Positions 21,322 to 33,734 of a DNA stretch of 64,000 nt are shown in pieces. The stretch comes from Riptortus pedestris (lineage: Eukaryota; Arthropoda; Insecta; Hemiptera; Alydidae). The notes under the pieces were generated by a model. It saw nothing but the letters and a program-made list of their open reading frames with translations, searched no databases and was not told the origin of the DNA. Both the position numbers and the translations under genes were made by a program. Position 1 is the first letter of the stretch; every line of letters starts with the position of its first letter. The stretch covers positions 70,760,001 through 70,824,000 of the forward strand of contig CM032228.1 of NCBI GenBank assembly GCA_019009955.1. Reading direction: 5' to 3'.

Positions 21322-22037
21322 TAATTGTAGTTTCCTGTTAGCTTCCGTCCATCGACGAGCTTTGGGTGAACTAGAGTTAACTGAATCCCTGATTTCATAT
21401 TACCGACTAGCACATACGGAGCGATTCTAATTAAATTACATTAATCTGAAATTACTTATTGCAATAAATTATTTTGCACACCTTCGATTAATGAATATTC
21501 TTGTATTGTTAATAACTGATTAGTTCAACAATAATTTTTTCCGTAATCGTTGAATAATGGTAACATTACTAAACTGAAATGAGTGAAGAAAGTGAAACAT
21601 TTTGCAATAGAGTGAAGAAAGTAATCACTTTCTTCACAAGTAAAGAAAGTGAATTGCCTTCTTAATTAGTAATAAGTATAAATTAAAAAATAATTTGAAG
21701 TTGGAAATTAAATGCTTTTAAATGTTTCTTAACATTGTAAGAATTTATTTTAACAAAATAAATTGAAATGTGAATGAATTATTGGTGGAAATAATCAATA
21801 TATTTTAAAATTTAAATATAATAATAATTACATTCCTTGTTTATAACCTGCACTTGTTTATAACTGCACTAGTTCACAATCATCACTAGTTGTTTTATAA
21901 CTATGCTTATAACCTTTCACAACCATGCTTATAACCTACCAACAACATACATACCTCAATAATCTTCACAACATCCTAATTTTGTTCATTTTCTGGTTAG
22001 ATCTGATCATGTATTACACGATTACAGAAAAAATTTA
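21322..22037. other. Unassigned AT-rich sequence
   Basis: Contains short local duplications around 'gaagaaagtgaa' (21580-21660) and 'cataacct' units (21845-21935), but no gene or known element. Confidence 0.4.
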
Positions 22038-22160
22038 ATATTACACATGTGACGAAAGTAGAATTTACAACTCTCGTGAAATTACCACACGCTTCGCTCG
22101 TGTGGGTAAACGTTTCACTCGAGTTGTAAAATGATCTACTTTCGTCATTTGTATAATAAA
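22038..22160. repeat. Foldback palindrome
   Basis: Imperfect inverted repeat: 'gacgaaagtag…tttacaactctcgtgaaa…accacacg' pairs with 'cgtgtgggt…gtttcactcgagttgtaaa…ctactttcgtc' around the loop CTTCGCT. The arms are about 50 bp. It could be a foldback MITE. Confidence 0.8.
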
Positions 22161-23866
22161 TAACTATTCAAAACCCGCATTCTGACTAACTAGTTAAAGA
22201 AGCTTCTATAATTGGCGACCTAGATGTCACATTCAATTTACTCACACCGCAAACTATAAAAAGATTTTTGAAAAAACGATGTACAGATGTATGGGACTGA
22301 AATTGGACGAACACAACATAAGTTAGATCTATATGACTTCAATAATACGTTTATATGACTTCAGAATACTGAAAGAAAATATATGAAATACATAAATAGA
22401 CTGCTTACTCAAGTACTCACTGAGTATGGACTGATTAAAAGTTATTTTTATCTTTTTGGTTTGACCCGTGACTGTGCTAATGAAACTGAACGAGCTGTTG
22501 ACTACATAATATACACGTGTAGACTTTATGACAGATAACGGACTACATTAATAATAAACATAGTTATTCAGAACAGAGCTTGGCCAGCTACTAAAACGCA
22601 ATTATTATTTGAACACAACTATGTCTTTGATAACTTCCTAAAATCTTGTTGAATTGAGCTGAACTGATGCATAAACTGCTTTAAAGTTCATCTAAATATA
22701 CATTTTATTATTGCTCCTTAAGTATTTTATTTTTCATATTTTAGTATTATTATTATAGTTACATAATTGTTAATTTCAGGTACTTATAATAATTTTATTT
22801 TGTTTATTTATTTTTTAATCGTATTTTGATTTGACGTTTTTTATAAAAAGAAGAAAAAAAGATACTGATATACCGTGTACTATCATTTATGATGGAGCAT
22901 GGGAAATAAATTCCTATACTGTAGAGACACTGTACTATAGAAATCATTTAAAATAAAAAAAAAACATCTAAGCCCCGCACTGTTCTAGGTGTGATTTCAG
23001 ATAATAACATTTTGTTTAAAACGGTTAAATATCGATTATGGTATAGATCAAACAAACATTTTTGAGTTCAATATTTAAAATCTTATTGATGACGTCATCA
23101 AACTACAAGTAAATCCGAAATTACTTAATACAATAAATTATCTAGAACACGTATGATTAAAGACTATTCTTGTGCGATTAGTAACTGATTAGTTCAAGAT
23201 CTTAAGACCGTCTTCAAAAGTCATGCTGGAATATTACTCTAATTAATGTTTGATTAAAACCACTAAACGAAACAATTCTCCGAAGTAAAGGACTGAAATT
23301 CAGTAAGGGAGGAATAATTTATTCGAATCGTTTAGTGCTAAGCTTTCCAGAAAACATTTTCCACTGAAAACAAGGTTTACCAACACAATCCATTACGATT
23401 CCCGAAGTAAATAAATTATTAAACCACCATTTAATCACAATTAAAGGTGGCTCTTGAGATTTTCAATTCCTTTCTAACCAGCTTAAAGCAAATGTATAAA
23501 TGTGTTCAGTATGATGAAGAACAATCTCTCTGCGTTTTGTGCTATATGAGTAATTGGGAAACACATAAAAATTCATAATTATAATTATTATTTATTTTTT
23601 TCAGCTTTTGTGTCAACCAAGTTCATATTAATTTTCTGTCATTTATCTGTAAGAAATCTCATTTTTTTCTATCTGTGTATATATATATATATATATAATT
23701 GTGTTGATGTTTTCAACTAGGTTATATTTATATATAGTTTTGTTGTTTTTTTGGAGGTTTAGTCAATGTTGGTGTAAGAACCAGTATGTTTATGCTGAAA
23801 TTTCAAAAAAATTATTTTCTCTTCTTCAGGGCTGTAGAAATACAGTTGCTACATTATAACTTTGTA

Positions 23867-23870
<4 letters not shown>
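22161..23870. other. Unassigned AT-rich sequence
   Basis: No coding signal. A weak HLE-1-like stretch may lie near 22980-23110 ('cggttaaatatcgattatggtatagatcaaacaaacattttt'). Short (TA)n at 23679-23697. Confidence 0.4.

Positions 23871-23908
<38 letters not shown>
23871..23908. repeat. (TA)n microsatellite
   Basis: Pure TA run outside any recognised HLE-1 copy. Confidence 0.95.
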
Positions 23909-23914
<6 letters not shown>

Positions 23915-24671
23915 CAAAACAATATTCTTATTCTTGGCCCAGTATTCTAATATGTACATCATTCTTTAATAGCAAGGGTTACCAATAAACACATTTCCTT
24001 CTCCTCAAACATTATTCGCATTGTCCTACATGTTTCATGGCTTAACTACCACCACTTAAGGGTAGATTCCTTTTCAAAAAAAAAATAGGCTAATAAGGAA
24101 ACAAAGTTATGGAGAACAAAAATTAGAAACAAACTCTTTCTTCTACTAAAAATAAAAATAACAAGAGAAAGAGAGAAGATATTGACGACCAGGTGATAAA
24201 TATCAACAAGAAGAAAAAGCTTCAACAAATCTTAATAACAGATTTCTTACCTTTAATAAATCAAAAACTGATAAGAAACAATAATAAACTTAATTCTCCC
24301 ATTTTATTACAATAAACAAAAATAAACTTACAACCATTCTATTAAACTATCACTGAAAACTGAAACTGATTTTTAATGGGGTGTGTAATGTAGCTTGGAA
24401 ATATGATAATAATAAAATAAAAAAAAATGTTAGTAGAATAAAAGTTAATCTAATAGAATCTCTATATAAATTTACTTAAGAGTGGAGGTGTTTGACCTTT
24501 TTGATCCTCCCGTTGATGATGGACCTCCACCAGCCAGCCCAAATCCAGAGTCCAGAATAAATTTAATGAATATGAAATAAGCTGTAAGACCTGCAAGTGA
24601 ACTTATATCGGTGAACCCTCGCAGCTGGTGAATTACATTAAATCTATACTTAAAAATTATTGACAATAACG
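23909..24671. other. Unassigned AT-rich sequence
   Basis: No repeat or gene recognised. The stretch 24475-24560 is slightly GC-richer. Confidence 0.4.
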
Positions 24672-26022
24672 AAAAAGTCCGTCACGCAGGGGCTGCGTAA
24701 ACTAAGCAGATTTCCCACATGAAGTTTTACAATAGAGAAATTTCACGAGAGCCGAGCCAGTCAAAGAAACGGCCGAACTAGGTTTTGGCGTGAAAGTAAC
24801 TCTCGTCCGTTAGGCTCCGAGATTAAATTAAAAACAATTCAATCTCAAAAAACAACAAGAACACAAAAAATGGACTTACCGCTAATGATAGCAGCGCTCT
24901 GTACACTTATTACACCAACACTAAATAGTACCACAGAATATCCATTATTTGTAAGACTTAATACTGCTGTGAATATTAAGTAAACAAATAAAGGGCAAGT
25001 CAAATGGTAAGAACCTTCCTGATAGCAAACAGTCTGAGTTCGAAACAATCAGGTTAGCCAGCTTTTACCGGAAATAGAAGCAATTACGGAAATATATTTG
25101 AATATAAGTTATACATTTTATTCATATAACTATTTATTGTATCCAGTACTGTAATTAATAATAGAACGTAACCTACAACGTAATACAGCTGGATTGTAAA
25201 CAAACAGGTTAGCCAACCTTGTAGTGCAGTATCGATAGATAGACCGGAAAAACAAACAATTAAAGAAATATATCTGACAATAAAATATTAATTTTATTGG
25301 AAACTATTTATTATAGTTAGTGGAGTAATTTGAAATGAATCTAAATAATTTCTATCTCAATCACTCAGATTTTTGTAGTCCAAGAAAAAAAAGGGGGGGG
25401 GGGTTCAACAGAACGTATTTGTTTGTTCCTCGTAAAATAAAGCTTTGTTGAAAACAATATTTTGTATTTAACCTAATAATGAGGTGGTTCATTAGATATC
25501 AGCTTATTATTAATATGTCCCTAGTAGGAGTAGGGGTTTACTGAAAGCGGAACTCATTACAAAAAATACAAATATCTCGGTTAATACTCATTATACGGAA
25601 AATATGTATAGAACAATATTTATAGTAAATGTAATTTGCAATAAGATTGATTTTATACAATTTTTCGATCCGACGAATAGTAACGGAGATATTTCGAATT
25701 TTCGAAAATCCTCCCCTTTAAACCCCCCCCCCTCCCACTGGTCCAATTTCAGCCGTTAACGAACTTGATCTTTATTTTTACATAAAACGACTAAATTTCG
25801 AGTTTCGTAACGATCAAACAAAAATTGCGACCGCTAGAGCGGTAACAGACAAATATATATATATATATATATATATAGATAGATATATATATATACAGTT
25901 TTGAACGGACCTCATTTTCGTCATCTACTAAGTAGGATCGATGGACATTTGAAGAAAAATGTCGAAAATTCCGTCATGAGTACAACCTCAATAGCTGATT
26001 TCCCTGAAGGGAAATCTGCTAA
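24672..26022 (-). mobile_element. HLE-1 copy, long subfamily, full length
   Basis: On the minus strand it runs from TTTAGCAGATTTCCC at 26022 through 'ccatcgatcctac', (TA)n at 25853-25890, 'accgctctagcggtcgcaat', the C/G-rich block, a long middle of about 700 bp, the GC-richer tail ('cctaacggacgagagtta…') and the GTGGGAAATCTGCTTAGTTTACGCAG… hairpin end. From the (TA)n inward it is almost identical to 50055-51249, in the opposite orientation. It is one of the least degraded copies here. Confidence 0.9.
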
Positions 26023-26536
26023 AAAAAAACTGCCTTGACGGATCATTCTATGTCCAAGAAACACATCTTCAATTTTGAAAACGCTCAAATAATCGATAAA
26101 GAGAAGTATTATTAAGTGAAAAATAAAAGAGTCACATCACAAAAAACATAAAACAAATATCTTAATCATATATTCAACAAAATTTTATCTCAAAATAATC
26201 GATTTTAAATTTCGACCCAAAATAAACGAGCCCAAGGTAGGACGAGATTCACCTGACTTAGCCTACTAGGGTCTGTCTCAACGAATGTTATTATAGAGAA
26301 CGAGCACTTCAGAACTGTAAGCAATCTGTAATAACATTTATTGTTGCTGGACACACTCATTAGTGTAGTATTTAGCAATTAATTAACATTGGGTTTTAAA
26401 AATTAATGTTATTATTTTTTGAAAAGGAACTTCCCCTAAAGAAGTTGTTGTTAAGCCATGAAACATATAGGGGGATATGTGTATAAAGGTTGCGGGGAAT
26501 GTAAGGTGATTTTATTGGGGACCCTTGCTATTAAAC
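26023..26536. other. Unassigned sequence
   Basis: No repeat or gene recognised. Confidence 0.4.
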
Positions 26537-26542
26537 TATGAA

Positions 26543-26602
<60 letters not shown>
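26537..26602. repeat. (TA)n microsatellite
   Basis: 66-bp TA run. The IYIY-rich frames across it are artefacts. Confidence 0.95.
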
Positions 26603-26604
<2 letters not shown>

Positions 26605-26689
26605 CGCCTATACATATAATACATTTGACCTTCAAAATTATGTTCTAAGGCAGTTTCCCAAAAATTTTCGCTCATGATTATTTATTTAT

Positions 26690-27065
26690 TTTATTTATTT
26701 AATTTAAATGAGTTCCGCAACGCAGGCGATTTACTCATTATTAAAGTGTCATTAAAAAGTGAAATGCAAAAAAAAACAACAACAACAAACGGAAAAAGAG
26801 TGAACTTTGGCAAATGATTTTTGAAGCATATAAGGTGATATGAAGCAAACGATATTGTACGATATGGAAACATCAGAGTAATGAACATTATATATAAATG
26901 TAAATGTAACTATAGAAAGGGGGGGGAAGAAAAATAAAATAAATTAAAAAAAAAATTAGGAAAAGGGATAACCCAAAAAAAAAATAAAATAAATAAATAA
27001 TATTAAAGTTTATACACCCTGCTAATATAGGAAATAAGTGAAGAGTGGTGTGTAGAAAGTGTAGA
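26690..27065 (-). mobile_element. LINE 3' UTR with (AAAT)n tail
   Basis: Follows the stop codon of the LINE frame at 27066-27428. Purine-rich, ending at 'gcggaactcattt' and then an AAAT-type tail at 26676-26702 on the minus strand. Homologous to 13994-14290. Confidence 0.65.
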
Positions 27066-27428
27066 TTATAGTGTGTAATATATGTTGGTGTCTTTTAGAT
27101 GTTTAATGACTGAGTCTATGTAATCACTGTTATCGGTCAAAAGTTCCTGTACTGTTATCGGTCAAAAGTTCCTGTAAGTCATGTGGAATGTCTAAATTGT
27201 CTCTTCGTCGACAGTCAGTCAATATGTGTTGTACAGTTAAAGTTTCGTTGCAATGTCTCCAAATCGGTGTGTCCTTGTTTGTCATTAAGTGTCCGTGGGT
27301 CAGCAAGGAATGGCCAATGCGAAGTCTGGTCAGCACATGTTCCATTCTTCGTGTGCTCCTGTTACTTGATGGCCATTCCTTAACCGTTTGTTTTATTTGT
27401 CTTAGTTTATTGTATGCTATCAGCCTAG
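27066..27428 (-). pseudogene. Jockey-like LINE ORF2 C-terminus, frameshifted
   Basis: The minus-strand frame encodes the C-terminal tail seen in Jockey-clade LINEs: LTRLRIGHSLLTHGHLM, then a knuckle (W-x2-C…) and the TVQHILTDC block, then IPHDLQELLTDNS. A 25-bp tandem duplication (27127-27151 and 27152-27176) shifts the frame and makes an early stop at 27130. Past it, the original frame continues DSVIKHLKDTNIYYTL to TAA at 27066-27068. Everything upstream (endonuclease, reverse transcriptase) is absent, so this is a 5'-truncated insertion. Confidence 0.82.
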
Positions 27429-28067
27429 TATAATAAACTTTTAGAGGTGGGGGGCTAAGTTAAGTGAATTAAAATGTAATATCCTAATATCTAGCACGCC
27501 CAAAGAAAGCAATATGTTCTGTAGAAGTGCAATAAACGGGCTGACCAGGGGAGGGGAGGGATGTACTTCTCTCAGCCTCGTGAGGCAATTGACTACTGCC
27601 TTCGATAATAAGGTGGAAGATGATTTTGGCACCAAATGGCCCTTATCACGATAAGAACCTGTTGGAAAGAAATTTCAGTTGGCCATTCAGCGGGTTACTC
27701 AATGGAAATCCATGAATTTTCAGGGCATCCGTTGTAGTTGGAGCTTTTCGAGATTAAACCATCTTTGGCGAAGAGTACTTAACATAATTTTCCTTTTCCC
27801 GCAAGAAATATTTAACTTATTTCGATTAATTTGAAGAATCAATATCTGTCCAATTCTATAATTGTTGCTGCCTAACACTCTACAAGACTCTATTATGTGA
27901 AGAAAGGGAATGTATTAGATTATATATCTCCCAAAAAAATAAAAAAATCATTAACTGTCGACGTATTTCATTAGCAAAGCAATGTTTGAGTCTGCTTTTT
28001 AATACGATGGCAGCTACGCCATATGTGGTGAAATCATTCCCCATGGTTAGCACTTTCTTATTTAAAT
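27429..28067. other. Unassigned sequence
   Basis: Balanced composition at 27440-27640 but no recognised protein or repeat. Confidence 0.35.
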
Positions 28068-28260
28068 TAGCGTTGACCTTTATCTCACATGGTAAACCTA
28101 GAGTGGCGAGTTCGATTCTCCCCTGGGCAAAGGAAATTATTTAGTGACGAAATTCATTAAATAACGTCCTAAAATTCCACCGTGGCTAGAAAAGGGTGGT
28201 AACCTGTAGATAACCCGTCCCGATTAGTCTAAGTTGCAAAAAGTGGACGTTAATAAATAA
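28068..28260 (+). mobile_element. SINE-1 copy, 5' truncated
   Basis: Starts within the head ('agcgttgacctttatctcac'), retains GCGAGTTCGATTCTCCCC, the hairpin block, and 'aaaaagtggacgttaataaataa'. Confidence 0.88.
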
Positions 28261-29754
28261 ATTAATCCAATGCTCTAGATGTACCAAAACAAATTTCACC
28301 CATTTTGTTTTATTTATTACTAAATGTGCCTGTCAAAGAATGGTGGAAATTTGGAAGAGATATTCATGCACCACGAAGTAAAATTGGATAATATTTCAAA
28401 TATCAAACAAAGTAAATTTGATTGGTCTATATTGTAATTAGGCAGATTATACATAAAAATATGTTTAATATTTAAATTTATAAAATTATTCCATGTTTTC
28501 AGAAAGTCCATTGATATTTTTTTTCTTTTATTTTTTTTGTCTGAAATCAGGATGTGTTTAGAAAAGCGGGTGGAAATTAAATATTGCTATAGACATTTTA
28601 GGTAAAAAAAAAAGAAAGATAAAATGTTCTTTTCAATTTGTATAACATTTTTTAATTTATTTACGACTACGGTTCACTAATCGCAATGAGAAGTCATGAA
28701 ATACAAATTTCATCGATATCTGAATGACTGAAATAAACTAAATCTTAATAAAAATATTTACGCGGACATAGTTGTGTAAATGGGGTCCAAACTGAATGGG
28801 AAAATTGTAAAAGTATTTTTTACACTTCAAAAATCAACGGGAATGTGTCAGTTTCTCTCAAAATAACTTCGTTCATGTAATCTTTTTTATAATATAATTG
28901 TTTAATTTAGACTATTTAAAAGCTGTATGATTCTGCATAGAAATAAAGATTCCGAAAATTTCCTTTAGAGATGAATGTCCAGAGAAAAATAAAAACCTCC
29001 GTTGACGGGTTGCTCAGGAATGTAGAAAAACTTTTAAAAAGGCTTGGAAAAAGTTTACAGATATTTCCAATAGGTAACACCGATACATAATGTATTGAAA
29101 CAGCACGAACAGGTGTCGAAGGCCACCACTTGAAGAGGGGCACCACTGTCGAACGCCCTTTGACAACCGCCATCAATGTGTTCTGTCAACAGTTACTGTT
29201 AGGGCGGGGAAGCCATTATTCCCCGGCACCAAAATGTAGGGGCGTGTGGTTAGCTTTTACGGTAATAATAAGAAAGTATTAGACTGAAACAAAATTATTA
29301 AAAGAGATAATTTCCTCACTTTGATTATACCGAAGTATTTACTATTTTATGGAAAGATGAGGGTGAACAATACAAGCCACTATTTGAGTTCTCCAAAGAA
29401 TCAAAATATATTAAATAAAGAATAGCATATAAATATAACCTTATAGTAATGAACCTTCTGAGAGGTTATAACAGAATGAGACTAATTTGATACACTTTAA
29501 ACCTGAAAAGAATACTACTTTAGGGACTAACTTTAAATCTAAGGAAACAAACATTAAATTATTGATAAAGATGTGATAAAAACAAAGAAACTTTAACTTT
29601 ATGAAATATGACTTTGTTTGGATTGAAAACTTTAGCGGCAAGTCAATAATACATATACACTAAATAATAATTGAAATGTCCTATATCATGAGTACTCATT
29701 TAATACGTAGATAACGCTAGCATTATAATAAAGAAAGAGGTACCTTCTAGCAAA
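28261..29754. other. Unassigned AT-rich sequence
   Basis: No element recognised. The part 29060-29240 is more balanced and contains an 86-codon minus-strand frame without identifiable domains. Confidence 0.4.
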
Positions 29755-30085
29755 CTATACTTTCCATGCGGCGGGTTTTCTTTCACGTGTTATTTGTGTT
29801 CCACAGTAGATTTCTTCTTCTCGCTGGTGCAAAATAATAGCGTATCTTCGATGCGGGGATCCTTTCTGAATACAGGAGCGGCGGGAGCAGAACAGTGTTC
29901 ACCATTCTTTGCGGAGCACGACCCAATAACGTGCTTTTCACTCGAGCGATAGAATCCAACTCATTGGCCGCTCAGATCAAGCGGGCGTTTTCTCCTGTAG
30001 GCCAGCCCTGCAGTTTCCGCTATTGGCCACAGCCTTGGTGACCCAGCCAGGCCGTGCGGCCGGTTAGTAAACTAAGAAAGCGCGG
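29755..30085. promoter_or_regulatory. GC-rich segment with CCAAT boxes (possible promoter)
   Basis: About 330 bp of GC-rich sequence stands out sharply from its AT-rich surroundings. It carries CCAAT at 29923-29927 and two inverted CCAAT boxes (ATTGG at 29963-29967 and 30022-30026), plus CACGTG near 29783. It matches no repeat in the window. It could be a promoter or first exon of a host gene outside the visible signals. No frame or TATA box supports a specific start. Confidence 0.3.
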
Positions 30086-30510
30086 GAGATACAACTGAAC
30101 AGTTACTTATGACTTAACCTTATTCTTCTTTGAACAGTAATACCAGACCCTGAATAGGACGAATATGCGAATACTCCAATTTCATATAAACAGAAAATAT
30201 AATAATTACATTATTTAAATTTAAGGAATTCATTTTCAGTACTGAGATAACTCGAAACTAGGAAATCATAAAAAACAGATAAATCTAATAATGCTTAACT
30301 GAATTTTTATCTAAGCAGCTAGTGAGCAATGCCCTTAATTTTGAAATCATACATGGAGAATTGGAGTTCCATGCACCACAGACCATCAAAACTCCAAGGT
30401 ACAACAGCATTCTGCCAGTGAACAGTTGGAAGATGCCATTGGTCCCCGAATATAGTATATTTTATACCCGTTTTGACTAGTATAGACATTACAACTGAAT
30501 ATACGTAACT
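30086..30510. other. Unassigned sequence
   Basis: No element or gene recognised. Confidence 0.4.
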
Positions 30511-31390
30511 CTCCCTACACTGGGGGGGGGGCTGAGCTAACTAAGCAGATTTCCCAAGCGATTATTTGACACACTATTGTTCTAGTCTCCCCATATCATT
30601 TATATATCTAAATAAAAATTCGATGTGGAGAAGTGGGGGTTTACTGACAGTACAAAACAAGAAAGTACGAATAACACGGTTAATATTTAAGCATCAAAAT
30701 GGTAGATGAATAGAAGGACACTTGTAGAGCGTCAATAGTTTACCGCGATTGATTCTATACCATCTTTTGATAAAACTTGGATATTTTGAATTTTCGAAAT
30801 CCCCTTCTAAACCTCCTCGTACGAATTCAACCACTAATGACTATGAACTTCAGTATTCAATAAAATGGTTAAATATAGTTTTTAGTACAGATCAACTAAA
30901 CATTTTCGATTAAAGTAGTTAAATCGTTGTTCATGACGCCATCACCCAATGTACTTATTTGTGTTTATCTCACAAGTAAAAGTTCAATGAGAACAATACT
31001 TGGTATTTAAGCCTAGAATAATGTGCTTTAGGATATATCAGCTTATTTTTAATATGACAAGAATAAGAGTGGGAATATACTAAAGGGTGAAAACTAAAAA
31101 AATCATATATCTCGGTTAATAGTAAATATACTAAAAAAAACGTATATAACAGCGTATATAGAAAATTCAATTTTTAATAAGATTGGTTGTATACACTTTT
31201 TCGACCTGACGTATAATTTTGGAAATATTTTGAAATTCCCTCCTCTATCCCCATTCCCTTTCCCCTTGTCCCATTTCAGCTCGATGAGAAACTTGGCCTT
31301 TATTTTTACATAAAACGCTTAAATATCCAGTTTGTTTACGATTAAACAAAAGTTACGGCTGCTAGAGCGATAACAGACAAATATATATAA
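30511..31390 (-). mobile_element. HLE-1, 3' portion (split copy)
   Basis: The minus-strand 3' end starts at a degraded hairpin end ('ctgagctaactaagcagatttccc') and includes two successive 'ttaatatgac…agtggg' and 'cggttaata' blocks. It reaches 'gagcgataacagacaaatatatata' at 31390. Its missing 5' part is at 34354-34490, beyond nested insertions. Confidence 0.75.
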
Positions 31391-31429
31391 ATGTAAAGCA
31401 AATCTGTACATTTTTTATTTTTTTTTCAA

Positions 31430-32120
31430 AATTTCACGAAACTTTGTTCCACATGGAATTGAAACGATATCAACCATCTTTAGCTTTTGAGTCTCTTTGT
31501 TACATTTTCACGCCTATATGGGTGAACCGAATTTTATGAAATTCAGTACGTGCATTACTATTAACCTAACTTAGACATTAGGGTAACTAAATATTCTAAG
31601 AGACGAACAAGATAGGGGGTTATAAGGGAGACCTGCAATGCAAAAAACGCGATATTTCGTTATCTATTGGTTTTCGGTAATTGTGGTCATAATAAAGTTG
31701 TTTATTTTTATATTTAAAGTAACTTTTGTCATATGCGCCTTTGCCGTTTACCGAAGTATAAATCAGATATCCACTAAACATTGTATTGTATAGGGAGCCA
31801 GTTTCATTAGTCACAAACGACTAAACTGAACACAACAAACTACCTATATGGGTTGGTATTGGAACCTCCTCGATTACAAGCTATATGAATATGAGTTTAA
31901 GCTATATAAGAACAGGAGCGAGGGTTATAAGGAAAGCGTGAAATGAAATGTCGTGATATTTGGTTTTCTATTGGCTTTTGGTCAAATGTGCACATAACCT
32001 ACGTCGTTCAGTTCGTTATTTAGAGTTAGATTTTTTTCACACTTTTGTCGTTACAGTTTTGTCGTACAACGAAGTAAATCAAAATATACGATAAAAACTA
32101 AAGCGAGAGTCAAACATTTG
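31430..32120 (-). repeat. REP-3, right portion (split copy)
   Basis: Minus orientation. 'tttgttacattttcacgcctatatgggtgaaccgaattttatgaa' corresponds to the end of the REP-3 copy near 57590-57640. It is followed by REP-3 internal units ('ggggttataaggga', 'gatatttcgtt-ctattgg', 'aaagttgtttatttt'). Confidence 0.7.
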
Positions 32121-32176
32121 TTGTTCACCAGTGGCTGCCCCTTTCTCGCTAAAAGCACACATAACAGAGTATACTA
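32121..32176. repeat. Left copy of a 56-bp direct repeat (target-site duplication)
   Basis: Identical to 33735-33790 except for one T/C difference near its end. The two copies bracket the R2-like element exactly. Confidence 0.85.
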
Positions 32177-32831
32177 CTTTACTCGTTTATTTGGGTTTTA
32201 AATACATTGAAAAAATAGAATAATAAAATACCAATAACAATAATACAATTCTACTAACCTATAATATTTAAAAGATACAATTAATAAGGGGGTACCTAAC
32301 CCCTTGTATGCCCATAAAGAACATTATAAATAAAAGGTGCTAGCACCTAAAAAGGAGTTCTTAGCCTTAACCTAGCACGTGGCTCTCACAAAAAACAAAA
32401 AAAAGAATAATAAAAATAAAACAGAAGAGAAAAAAAAAGAAGAAAAAAAGACGCCTCATACATTGTTGTCTAAAAATAATGCATTCTGACCATAAATATA
32501 TACTAATTAAAATAAAAAAAATAAAAAGACAAGCCATTCCTCCTAGAGACAACCTACTTAAAACTAAAACTACAAACAGAAATATAAAATACAGAGAAAT
32601 ATAATATATTAAAAAAAACACTTAATAATTAACTAAACAAAAAAAAACTTAAATAAATAAATAACCCTAAATAACTTCCAGGCCGAAATTGTCGCTCCAC
32701 AGTCTTCGACCTGAAATGAGCACACCATAGATTCGTGACTCTTCCACCATAATTCTCGAGCCTATTCTACGCCTACTCATGGTCTGCCCCTGAGCGGCCC
32801 TGAAGCCTCGAGGAAAGGTACTGAACTTGGC

Positions 32832-33440
32832 TCACACGAACCAGAGCACTTTGATGGAGATCCACTCCAGTGTAGCCTGACTCACTCCCAGCTCTCGCAG
32901 CCCATCTGCACTCTTCTTGCACCAAACGCCTTTGTAAGGCAGGGTAACCGGCAGAACCCTCACCAAGCCTGAATCCACATCAGCGAGCTTGGCAACAGCC
33001 ATCTTCAACTCCAGCTGATCATATTTGCTTCTCTTCCTAAAGAAGCTGTCTCCCAAGGGTCCCGCCGCGGTGACCACGTGCACGTCAATAATAGCGGCCT
33101 TGCCTTTACACTCCACGACCAAGTCCGGCCTAAATTTACCCTGTGGGGTAATAAGAACATTTTCATGCCACGTGTGCCACCCTCTCATGATGAAACCCCG
33201 CCTTACAAATCTCACTATCTCGTCGTGCCGGTATATCCTTAGCCTGCGAGTATATGGGCAGATGCTCATGATGTGAGCCATCGTCTCCAGGGAGTCACAA
33301 CCATCTCGGCAAGTGGCGTTCCTCCTCCGCTCCGGCTGACCCGGGATGTCCTCATCCTGGTAGGGATTGCCCCTCCCACAATCCTCGAGAAAGCAACGAA
33401 TTGCTTTCCCGACAATTCCCCCGCTCTTGAACCCATCCAT
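32832..33440 (-). pseudogene. R2-like C-terminal zinc knuckle and restriction-like endonuclease
   Basis: A 202-codon open frame. Near residues 44-62 it has a CCHC-type knuckle (CRDGCDSLETMAHIMSIC), followed by a RIYRHDEIV segment. Near residues 103-121 lies the PD…(D/E)xK-like endonuclease core: KFRPDLVVECKGKAAIIDVHV. After it come a KY…L block and a C-terminal GVW…LRELG stretch. This is the order seen in R2-clade proteins, in which the endonuclease nicks the target for target-primed reverse transcription. The frame continues upstream to a TAG near 33482. No start codon is meaningful, because this is the truncated C-terminal end of a longer polyprotein. Confidence 0.85.
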
Positions 33441-33734
33441 GCTGTAGAGTCAGCCACCTTTCTACATTCACCCAAAACCTAACAGTCAACCCTTAAATAC
33501 AGCTCATTCATACATGTCAAATTCACATCCAGGACATTCTCAGGTGGCACCAACCCCCCCACCAAGCCCTTGTCTCACCTTCCGCGTCTCTCCCCTCTCT
33601 CCCAATATGTGTCCAGCAAACCCTAACTGTTTAGCCCTAAGAAAGGGTATATTTGATGACATCGAAGGGATTCCAGCCCCACCATTCCTCCAACCAGTAT
33701 GAATAGACGCATTACGCATTTGAATAAAAATGTA
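33441..33734 (-). pseudogene. R2-like reverse transcriptase end, disrupted
   Basis: One frame reads RNGGAGIPSMSSNIPFLRAK, resembling the GGLGI…IP segment after the catalytic region of R2-type reverse transcriptases. It is cut by a stop at 33540. The following sequence continues in another frame (ENVLDVNL…) to a second stop near 33482 and then joins the frame of the endonuclease. At least one frameshift and one stop are therefore present. Confidence 0.65.

Larger units (their letters stand above)
32177..33734 (-). mobile_element. R2-like (RLE) non-LTR retrotransposon, 5' truncated
   Basis: A minus-strand insertion of about 1.56 kb, delimited by 56-bp direct repeats. It retains the end of the reverse transcriptase region, the CCHC knuckle and the restriction-like endonuclease, then an AT-rich 3' UTR (about 32177-32831). 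The insertion lies in REP-3, not in rDNA. Confidence 0.8.

Noticed and set aside
24845..25048. 67-codon membrane-like frame, repeated almost identically at 50877-51080, with acceptor-like and donor-like (GTAAGT) edges, which looks like a captured exon
   Set aside because: The same stretch lies in other long HLE-1 copies (46780-46830, 53780-53820, 55020-55050) in non-coding, mutated form. It is HLE-1 family sequence rather than a captured host exon. A protein search would settle this.
33025..33702. Plus-strand frames opposite the R2-like endonuclease (33025-33276, 33273-33482, 33514-33702)
   Set aside because: They are antisense shadows of the recognised minus-strand coding remnant.
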